Source of the DNA: Tranzscheliella williamsii
Lineage: Eukaryota; Basidiomycota; Ustilaginomycetes; Ustilaginales; Ustilaginaceae
Length of the DNA: 64,000 bases
Direction of reading: 5' to 3'
Assembly (NCBI GenBank): GCA_023212725.1
Contig: JALBYF010000044.1
Coordinates: forward strand, 62,001-126,000
Part shown: piece after piece, positions 40,823 to 48,987 of the stretch
Layout: every line of letters begins with the position of its first letter
Position numbering within the stretch: the stretch's first letter is position 1
The notes under the pieces: model-generated
What the model saw: the letters and a program-made list of their open reading frames with translations, nothing else
What the model was told of the DNA's origin: nothing
Database searches by the model: none
Program-made: the position numbers and the translations under genes

Positions 40823-41830
40823 ATGGCATCGGAAGCGCCGCCCATGGCCGAATACATTCCGCCATCGTTCGGGCAACCCGGTGTAAGTGTTTCGTATCGG
40901 CCCAAGCTTCTTCAGAGCTGTGCTGCAGAAGGGGCGCCATGTCCGACGATAGCCGTGTCGGTGCCTCCCGCCTCGATTCACCACATCTTTGCACATCGGC
41001 AGTGGAGGGCGGGGATGCTGATGAGTGATGCGCTGGTTTCGGGCGCGTTCCCGATCCAGTCGCGCGCTGTGCTCGAGCTCGGAGCGGGGACGGGGATGCC
41101 GTCGATCACAGCCGCGCACATTGGCGCTGCGCATATTGTGGTTGTCAGCGACTACGACGAGCCAGAGCTCATCAAGGAGCTGAGGGCCAACGTGCGCAGC
41201 AACCTGCCTTTGGATACGGACCAAGCCAAGCGCATCAAAGTCGTCGGCCACATCTGGGGCAAGGATACCGAAGAGCTCCTCGATGTGCTGCCCCGCGGCT
41301 GCACGAGGTACGATGCCGTCCTCTTGGCCGACTGCATGTGGGACCCCCTGTCGCACGCCGACCTGCTCAAGACCCTCCTCGCCGTCCTGGCCAAGACGCC
41401 AGAGGCCCGGGTCCACGTCATTGCTGGCTTGCACACCGGCCGCGACAAGATCACCTCGTTCATTCGCAGGGCTTTTCGAGCCGGGCTCGTCCTCGCTCCC
41501 ATCGCTCCTGCGTCGTGCTGGCCACATCTCTCGGCTGAAGCGGCTGTCGTTGCAGATCCAGGCGCCAGCAAGGTGGGCAACGAGCCGCTTGCAAAGGCAG
41601 CAGACAGGATCCTCGAGCTCGAGGTGTGCGGGAACACCCCCGCACAGCACGGCGACCAGACAGCAGAGGCTACCCGGCCCGACGAGCTCGATGAGCCGCG
41701 CCTGACAGGCAACCGCCGTCGCTTCCTAATTGATGGGTATGGCGACCAAGAGGAAGGCGACGTTAAGAAGCGCAATCGCTGGCTCACAGCATGGAGCCTC
41801 ACATGGGCTCAGCACGAGTCCTGCACATGA
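40823..41830 (+). CDS. EFM7: EFM7/Nnt1-like protein methyltransferase
   Basis: Read as one exon, 335 aa. The SAM-binding core is clear: IFAHRQWRAGMLMSDALV, then motif I VLELGAGTGMPS near 90, VVVSDYDEPELIKELRANV, the family marker VVGHIWGKDTEELL, and YDAVLLADCMWDPLSHADLL (motif IV region). Members of this seven-beta-strand family methylate the N-terminus and Lys3 of translation elongation factor 1A in yeast. The substrate here is inferred. The C-terminal ~100 residues contain a poorly conserved charged insertion before the final LTAWSLTW. A donor-like gtgtaagt near codon 20 could indicate an N-terminal intron, but reading through gives a sensible frame. Confidence 0.72.
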   Translation: MASEAPPMAEYIPPSFGQPGVSVSYRPKLLQSCAAEGAPCPTIAVSVPPASIHHIFAHRQWRAGMLMSDALVSGAFPIQSRAVLELGAGTGMPSITAAHIGAAHIVVVSDYDEPELIKELRANVRSNLPLDTDQAKRIKVVGHIWGKDTEELLDVLPRGCTRYDAVLLADCMWDPLSHADLLKTLLAVLAKTPEARVHVIAGLHTGRDKITSFIRRAFRAGLVLAPIAPASCWPHLSAEAAVVADPGASKVGNEPLAKAADRILELEVCGNTPAQHGDQTAEATRPDELDEPRLTGNRRRFLIDGYGDQEEGDVKKRNRWLTAWSLTWAQHESCT

Positions 41831-41998
41831 CCACCATGTCTACGTAACGGAACACCTATGTCAAGGGCGTTAGCAGAATAGAGAGGAGAACAAAGAGCAT
41901 CTCCTGGCCGTCTCCCGCATACTCTTTGCTGTCTGATTATTGACTGTGGCGCCTTTTCTTCCTGTTTATCTTTCTGAACTCGACAGAGCTCTCCTCCG

Positions 41999-42992
41999 AT
42001 GGCGGCCTGCATGGCGACTCTCTTGGTTGCCTCCTGTGCTAGGGGCCGGCTGCGAAAGGCGGCGACCTCTCCGCTGGTTATGACCGTGAGTGTTTTCTCG
42101 TTGGCAGCCACCGCTCAAGCTCGAGACTGCTGACCGGCCAGCTTCTTTTTTCGGCGCCGCTCCGCAGATCAGACCAAGTGAGCCTGCGTTGCGGGTGGCA
42201 ACTGTGGCCAGTTTGGCCGCTTCGCGAGGTGGGCGCCTTGCGGCGCTGCGCGTGCCTGCTTACGGTGCCCTGCCGGTGCAGCGGCAGCTGGGTGTTCGGC
42301 GGCTGTCTACCTCGGCGTTGAGGAGGGGCGATGGCGCTTCGTCGGAGGCGCCTGGGGTAGGGGAGACGGTGGTGGCCAAGTATGAAGGCCCACTCGCGCG
42401 GACGTTTACGCGGCTGAAGCTGTTTTCGCTGGGCTCGCTGGGGTTGGCGTCGGTGTTGACGCCGGTGCTCCTGCTGGCGCCGGGAGAGATTTCCATGGTG
42501 GGGCGGGCGGGGCTGTGCCTGACGGCGCTGGCGACGTCGGGGGTCTCCACCGCGCTGATCGCCTGGGTCGGCACGCCCTACGTAGGCCGCATGCGCCTCG
42601 TCTCGCCCGCCCCGCCCCGCCCGGCCGAACCCGTCCAGCTCCAACTCCACACCGTCTCCTGGCGTCTGCGCCCCCAACACACCATCGTGTACCAGCCCGC
42701 CTTCCTCCGCCCCACTCAGCGCCCCTTCGCCACGTGGGAACTCACCAACTCTCCCCCACCCATCGCCCTCCCCCCCGCCACCGAGTCCGTCTCCCACCTC
42801 GTCGCCGAAACCTTCGACTCCAAGTCCGGCGCCTCCATCGGCACCTGGTCCGTCACTTACTCCGCTGAGACACAGTCCAAGCACGGCGACACCTGGCTCG
42901 CCCACGGCACCTCGCACATCGTCGGCAAGCCCACGCGCTACTTCAACGTCCACGAAGAGCTCCTCGGCCCAGACTGGCAGGTTCTCGGCTAA
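41999..42992 (+). CDS. TMEM70/TMEM186-like mitochondrial inner-membrane protein
   Basis: Two exons proposed: 41999-42085 (MAACMATLLVASCARGRLRK to the phase-0 donor gtgagt) and 42168-42992 (acceptor ccgcag), giving 303 aa. The N-terminal ~80 residues are Arg/Ala/Ser-rich with RRLSTSALRRG, a mitochondrial presequence. The core resembles the TMEM70 family: KYEGPLARTFTRLKLFSLGS, a TM segment (LASVLTPVLLLAP), a second TM (LTALATSGVSTALIAWVG), then TPYVGRMRLVS and a beta-rich C-terminal domain. Animal members assist ATP synthase and complex I assembly; the fungal role is not established. The alternative, an unspliced frame starting inside the intron, has no ATG. Confidence 0.65.
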
Positions 42993-43127
42993 ACACCCCC
43001 CCCCCATCCCCGCAGTTAGCGCAGCCCCCCCTACCAGTATGGCATCCGGTTGATGGTGCGGTGCAATTCAGATTGCTCTCGAATGAACCGCGGATGCTAC
43101 TGCACTACAGTTGACCACGAGATGTAT

Positions 43128-43856
43128 TCAAGTAAGGCTCTTTCCCATGCTGTGCAGGGCGGGAATGGACAGAGAGGGAAGCTCGTTAGTAAGAGATGGT
43201 ACCTATTTCGCGTTGACTTGCTAGCTCGATGGGAACTGGGGCACTTACAATTTTCGCTTGGTGAATGCGAGCCACCATTTGCTGGGGGTGCCGTCGACGA
43301 AGACCTTTTCGACGAGGCGCGCGGCGGTTTCCTGGCGGACCTGGGTGAGGTAGCTCCTAAGCTGGTCAGCCTCTGCTCTTGAGGCGGGGGGTGCGTAGAG
43401 GCTGTTGAGCGGGAAGTTGGCGTCGCCGGGCAGGGCGAAGCTGTCGACGGCGTACGTCGAGAGCTGCTTGAGCGCTTCGTTGGTAGTCCAGGGCACCTTG
43501 GACGCCGAGATCTTGGTCAGGCAGTCCGAGATGAAGAGGATCAGATAGATGAGCACCCTGTCCGCGGGTCCCTTGATCTCGAAGTTGCGGAAAAGCGAGT
43601 TGGCGCGGAACAGATCGAACGCCTCGTCGATGATGTCCATCCGCGCAGGGTCCACCGGGGGCGGTGCCGGGCCCCGCACCCTCGATCGGATCGGAAGGAT
43701 GGACATGGAGCCGATCTGACGGATGTCTGGCTCCTCATTGTACGAGGAGTGGTACGCCTGGACATTGCACACAGCCGGACCAATAGGATGGGGCATTAGC
43801 GACATTCGGGCTGCTGCGTGTCGCTACACAAGTAGTGATGCTAGACTTACGGGCAT
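43128..43856 (-). CDS. ARC18: Arp2/3 complex subunit 3 (ARPC3, Arc18)
   Basis: Three exons with unusually small ends: 43856-43851 (6 nt, Met-Pro), 43757-43249 and 43149-43128 (22 nt). The product is 178 aa, the family length. Exon 2 continues AYHSSYNEEPDIRQIGSMSI, then LPIRSRVRGPAPP, FRNFEIKGPADRVLIYLILF and PSKWWLAFTKRK. The last exon restores FMGKSLT, matching the conserved ARPC3 end. Donors are gtaagt; the last intron has a perfect CTAAC branch site before its acceptor cag. Without the last splice the protein would stop at KRKL. ARPC3 is part of the actin-nucleating Arp2/3 complex, acting at endocytic patches. Confidence 0.9.
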
Positions 43857-44221
43857 GGTGTTAGTACTCCGGCGGTAATCTCCGCTCTCGAACCGGTGCA
43901 AGCACAAGCGATGTACGTAGGACTCCGGTGCCTCGAGCAGGGTGTTCTGCGACAGTGCGTGGTGTTTGCAGACGGGTGTTGGAGGTGTTGGATGATGTCG
44001 ATGACCGCCGACGATGCCATCTCCACCTGTGACTTGTCTCCGAACTGCCTTTGGTGCCAAGCGGCGCACATGGTCCGACCACGGACAGAAATACACTGTT
44101 AGATCGTGGCTTTTGCACGCGGATCCGGACCCACAAAGATGCCGCCTGAGCTTGTCTCTGCGTGCCACCATCAGCGCCGATTGTCCGACCGCCGCACAGC
44201 AGGGCGAGACTGAGAGCAGCC
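43857..44221. other. Divergent region, ARPC3 / small acidic protein gene
   Basis: About 365 bases between opposite starts; holds both promoters. Nothing more specific seen. Confidence 0.35.
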
Positions 44222-44587
44222 ATGGCGATGCTTGCCGCAGAGATGCGCATTGACGTTTCGTCGGCACCGGCGGGGACGCTGCCACGGTCGCCGCTGCCGC
44301 TGCCGCTGCACTCGGACGCGGGCGTGCAAGCAACGCTAACACCAGCCACCGAACTCCGCTTCCCCGCAGCCCCGCCCGCGCACACACCCGGCTCACAACC
44401 AGCAAGCAGACCCAAAGCACTCGAAAACCTCGCCGACACCCTCGACATATCCCGCTCCGCTCTCAACCAACTCCTCACCACCTGGAAGGGCTGGATCGGC
44501 AAAGAGACCGACGCACCACCCGCGCACAAGAACAACGACGATCTCGACGAAGACGTCAACGACGAAGACGAGGACGACGAGGAATAG
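44222..44587 (+). CDS. Small acidic protein, possibly Gon7-like
   Basis: 121 aa from the first ATG at 44222; the frame is open upstream without an ATG. The N-terminal half is Pro/Ala-rich with strong third-position C/G bias. A helical segment (KALENLADTLDISRSALNQL, then LTTWKGWIGK) leads to an acidic tail of Asp, Asn and Glu (DEDVNDEDEDDEE). Size, the single conserved helix pair and the acidic tail are reminiscent of Gon7, the small subunit of the KEOPS tRNA-modification complex, but similarity is too weak to assign. An upstream exon cannot be excluded. Confidence 0.5.
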   Translation: MAMLAAEMRIDVSSAPAGTLPRSPLPLPLHSDAGVQATLTPATELRFPAAPPAHTPGSQPASRPKALENLADTLDISRSALNQLLTTWKGWIGKETDAPPAHKNNDDLDEDVNDEDEDDEE

Positions 44588-44807
44588 AGCCCCAGGCACA
44601 CCTGCCGAGTTTGCCAACATACCAGGGCTGTTCGAGTAAGGCATAATAACAATCGATCGACGAATAGCATACAAGGAGAGAGGAGCAGGGTTGCTGACGC
44701 GGGGATAAAAGCCAAAAGGATATCATTAATTTACATCGGGCAGCGAAGCATAAGCGGATGGGGGCGCGCAAGACTTCTTGTAGCGTAAGGCGGTGTCGTC
44801 GAGACAT

Positions 44808-46924
44808 TTAGGAGAGCATCTCGTCCACTTGCTGTTGGTCCGCAGGAACCATTTGTGGTGCAGCTGCAACCGGTGTCTCCGCGGTGACAGCAGGATCCAG
44901 AGCGCTGGGCGGCACTTCTCCGAGCGTCGGTGTGGGCGCAGCGGCAATTTCAGGCAGAATCTCCTGGGATTCCTGCATCTTTTCTTCCTCGGCGTCGTCG
45001 TCCATCTCCTTCTTGGTGCGCCTGGAACGGATCGTCTTGATGATCTTGTCGAGGGTGCCCTGCCAATTGCCGTTCCAGTTCTCTGGCAGGTACTTCTCCT
45101 TAACCTGCTGAAACTGCTCCTTCAACTTCTCCCCTGGCCACTGCCAGTCGTCAAATGCAAGCTGATCCCAGTTGATTTGGGCCTCGGAGTTCATGTACTG
45201 GTAGTTGAGCCTGTTAAGCCGTAACAAAGCCAACAACAGACGAGTTGGGGTCAGTATACTCGACGGTCTAATCCCCTCGGCGACGTTTCACGGTTGACTT
45301 ACCTCTGTACCAAGATCAAGTCATCTTCACCTGGAATCCAGACCTCGCCATCGACAAAGACCTTTTTCCTGTAGCGGTTGCCCCGCTGTGACCACTGCAG
45401 AGACTGATCACCTTCGCCGGCCTCGGGAATGCCTTCTTTGACGGCGCTCATCTCCCTCTTTCCGGCCCTTCCGACTCGTGAGCGAATGTTGGAGAACAGG
45501 TTCGAATAGACCTTGTAGCTACGCTTGTTATTCATCATCTTGGCAATAGCCTTCCAAGAAATGACCTCCTTGGGATGTTGCTGCTTGTACTTTTCCAGGG
45601 CCTCTAGCACGGCTACGTCTTCGTCCTGAGTGAAGGGAGGCCCATCCGCCATCTCCTCCTTGACCTGAAGCTTGACATATCGGGAGAGGACGTCCTGGTT
45701 GAGACGACCGAGTCGCTTAGCGACAGTGGCAGCGTCTTCCTTGAGCTCCCCCATGCGATATCTGATCTCGTGATCCTCTGCGAGCGTGTATCGACCCTGA
45801 CGACGGAATTGAGACTTGTTGGTACGAACGTGCAATCGAACCGAAATATTGGGACGGTCTTTGAGCCGCCCGGCCAGGTCCTTCCACAGCTCGGTATACA
45901 TGCGTTCCCAGCCCTTTTCCTTGTAGTTGTACAAAAGCTCTTGGAAATCGTCATCAGAGAGCTGCTTCTGCTGCATAAATTCGGCAATGCCATTCTTGAT
46001 CAGCTTCTGCTCATTTTTGTCGAATCGGCCCTTCTTGTAGACCAGGCCAATCTGTTTCTCGAGCTTGCTCAGGGTGTCGGACGAGTAAACACGTTCTACG
46101 AGCAATTCCCGAGAAGGAAGATGTCGCAACGCTTCGAGCGAGGTGGTCTCGGCCCAACGTCCACGCTTGCCGGGAGTGACAGCATCACCGCCGGCCTCGC
46201 CCTTGATCTTCTTGCTGGTGGAGCCATCCTTCTTGGGGCGACCTCGCTTTCGTTTGCCCTTCTGTTCGCCTGCCTCTCCCGTAGCCTCGCCCTCGGTAGC
46301 CTCGGGGTTGACCACAGCTGAAGCCGGCACCGCAGCATTGGCGTCGGCGGCCACCTCGGGAACGACAGGAACTTGAATAGCAGCGGCCTGCTGAGCGCTG
46401 GCCCCCCCATCAATGGCGGGATCGATGAGAGGCAGCCGTTCAGCCGAAGCTACAGCTGACACGGCTTGGGCCTGGGCTGCAGCAGTGGCAGCGGCGACGA
46501 CGGTAGCAGCGTCTTTCTCGGCTTGCTCGCGTTCCAGACGCTCCTTCTCCTTTCGTTCCTTCTTGTCCTTCTTGGATTCCTTTTTGGACTTGTCGGCACC
46601 GTCAGAGTCCTCCATCTGCTTGGCAGAGGCAGCTTGACCGTTGAGAGCGGCCTCTACTCCAGTTTCGTCCGCGGCGTCAGCCTGGCCGCTCTTTTGCGCT
46701 TCGGTCGGAGGCACACTTTGACCCACGCTGGTGGCCACGGCCGCATCGGTACCTGTGGCATTGCTGTTATTATGGCTATTGCTTGCGGCCTTCTGGTTGG
46801 ACGCTACATCGACGGTAAGATGGGTAGAAGTGGCATCGGGCTGCTTTTGACTTGACGAGGTCGCGTCGCGATTTCTCCTCTTGTCAGATCTAGCATCGGC
46901 CGGAAGGGATTTGCCTCCAGACAT
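44808..46924 (-). CDS. Reb1/TTF-I-like Myb DNA-binding protein
   Basis: Two exons, 46924-45303 and 45210-44808, with a 92-nt intron (gtaagt to taacag); 674 aa. The ATG at 46924 was chosen; an open extension to 47155 shows no family feature. The first ~250 residues are Ala/Ser/Lys-rich with a KKESKKDKKERKEKERLERE helix. An AT-hook-like KGKRKRGRPKKDG lies near 215. From about 298 the order GRFDKNEQKLIKNGIAEFMQ, LWKDLAGRLKDRPNISVRLH, RRQGRYTLAEDHEI and ATVAKRLGR matches Reb1/TTF-I Myb repeats. Another SANT-like repeat follows near 428-485 (FTQDEDVAVLEALEKYKQQ, SWKAIAKMMNNKRSY) and a final W-rich unit spans the splice (EVWIPGEDDLILVQRLNYQY). Family members terminate Pol I transcription and block replication forks at rDNA. 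The exact target here is inferred. Confidence 0.68.
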
Positions 46925-47549
46925 GGTGGGATGTGAGCCAGAGGATCCAAGAGCGGCTCGCTGACTTGCTGAGATGCTTCCTCCAGGTAGTATGGCACCG
47001 CTGGGCACGGATGGGATGGTTGAATGCCTCAAAAGAGTGATGGAACAAGTCGGAGCGGCTTGATGATATGGGGAAATGGTTGCAAAAGGGCGCGAAAGGG
47101 GGGAATCATATGCGACAAGTGGGCTTGCATATAAGAAAAGGGTCGAGCCAGTCATCTGGCTCTGTCAGATCGCATCACGCTCAAACGGCACGGCATTTTT
47201 TTCGCAGCTAACCAGCTGACCCACGAAGTTTTTTTCGGTGCACTTCATCAGTGTTAATGCGGCATGCCTAGCACGGTGTTAGGGCGCTTTGCGCGCGCCA
47301 AACCGTGAAACTGAGCGCATTTCTTGTTAAACTCTTGTAATACAGCTTCTAACAAGGATTAACAACGCAAAAGATAAAGCGAGTATTCGACCTTACAACC
47401 AATTTGCGGCAAAGTTCATGTCTTCAAACCCCCGAATACTTGTCAGATCGAGCTTATCCAAACGCACAGACCTACCTTGGTGGTTGCGGATGTTTGGCCT
47501 GTGATCTCGTGATTGGCCCTGTAAACCCACAGAGCTGATCAATATTAGA

Positions 47550-47887
47550 GGAGGTTTCGAGCGCGCAGTCCCACAACGTGAATACTCAGTTGCTGGAAAA
47601 TTATCCAGAGGTTAAAGCACATATTCTGGTTTAGAATGCCAAACAGATGCTAAGCAGAAGACACACACAGGGTAGACAGCAGTGCAACAGCCAGACTGCA
47701 TCATACCTGCTAGGAAATTTAAAGCAGATTATGTGCTTTAACCTCTGGCTTAATCCGCCAGCAGCTGAGGCTTCACGTTATGTCTGAACTGATCTCGAAC
47801 CGCTGCTGACGTCCGACTGTGCCCTCGTGCACTCTGAAGTCAGTAAATGAGCTCCAACTCGGTCCAGAACGCGCGCTCGAAACCTCC
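47550..47887. repeat. 338-bp fold-back (MITE-like) inverted-repeat element
   Basis: A perfect 17-bp terminal inverted repeat, GGAGGTTTCGAGCGCGC at 47550-47566, is mirrored at 47871-47887. An inner perfect 19-bp pair, CCAGAGGTTAAAGCACATA at 47605-47623, is mirrored at 47730-47748. Shorter mirrored blocks lie between (CGTGAA/TTCACG; TGCTGG/CCAGCA), so both arms are collinear over about 75 bases before a central spacer. No coding capacity. No clear target-site duplication was found. A decayed miniature inverted-repeat transposon is the simplest reading. Confidence 0.65.
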
Positions 47888-48584
47888 CTGTTCCGTGGAT
47901 GCCTGCGCTTGTCCTTCAAACCTGGTAAGGTACAGTCACGATGCTGACAATTAACAGTGTTAGGTCGCTGTTTTCCTTGGGCATGTGTGGGGTAGGCAAG
48001 CTCAGCATGTGACTTCTAAATAGAACCCAGTATCTGGCGGCAACTGGGCCCACACAAGTTGTCCTGCAGCACTAGCAGCGCCCTATACCATCTCAGCTCC
48101 GTCCGCAAAGCGCAATAGCTTCGGGAGCCTATACGAAATGGCAGATTGCACGTCAATGTGATGTCTTTGTGCATACATCCCATGACGATACGAGCACTCA
48201 TAGTCACAGTGCTCGTTTCGCGACTTATCGCGACTTGCATCGCTCGTATCGTGACTGTGGTCGTCGTGGGGAGGCGAAGGGCATTATGTGTGCTTGTTAA
48301 ATCGACCAGAGCGGGGGCTGACTGGTATAGCCTTTCCACTGGCAACTGTGAAGTAGTGATCATCAGAGAGACGCATAATCTCCGCTCCGCTCCGCTGTAT
48401 CATCTCTTACTACCGTCCACTGCAGCTGCCATCTCTCGCCAGAAACCCATATCGGTGCTCGCATGCTGCTTGGCGCTCCTAGTCACCCTCAAACGTCCAA
48501 GCAACAATACTACGGCATTATCGTTCTGGGCGCTCATCTCGTCCATACGCGCACAGCTTGTTTACATCGAAGCAAGCATTCCGT

Positions 48585-48628
48585 CGTCATAGCATCACAG
48601 CGTCATAGCATCACAGCATCATAGCATC
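48585..48628. repeat. 16-bp tandem repeat, about 2.7 copies
   Basis: CGTCATAGCATCACAG occurs twice in a row and a third partial copy (CATCATAGCATCG) follows. It lies about 360 bases upstream of the GRR1 ATG, in the presumed promoter or leader. Confidence 0.85.
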
Positions 48629-48987
48629 GACTCCAGCTTTCTCCTGCGGCCTTCTTCTACCGCTGTAAAGCCATCACCTGGTCTAGCCTTTCTGAAGTAG
48701 CGTTGGTCTGTTTCTCTTCGAGTCGGTTCGCCATTGGACGCTGCACCACGCAACGAGGGCTTGCATCAGCCTGGACGCCGTCTATTAGAAAAGACCAGCC
48801 TCCTTCGTATGCACTGCCGATAGTCTGAAAGCATCGCTCTGCAACATTGCCGGCTGCATCGCCACCACTGCAACGGAAACTGATCCTCCTCGAAAGTTTA
48901 TTACGACTACGCTAGCATTGGGGCGTGCTCTCTGTTTCCAACCGTATCATCCCCCTGTCTTTTCAGGCAGCTTTATAGAAGATCAGG

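Larger units (their letters stand above)
46925..48987. other. 2-kb gene-free region, Reb1-like / GRR1 divergent
   Basis: Between opposite starts. Besides the two promoters it carries a fold-back inverted repeat (47550-47887) and a 16-bp tandem repeat (48585-48628), listed separately. The GRR1-proximal 400 bases are pyrimidine-rich leader. No gene supported. Confidence 0.45.

Noticed and set aside
45299..45302. Reading the Reb1-like gene as two genes (stop just after the 618-codon frame)
   Set aside because: A good donor at 45302 and acceptor before 45210 join the two frames in phase within a conserved W-rich repeat, so it is one gene.
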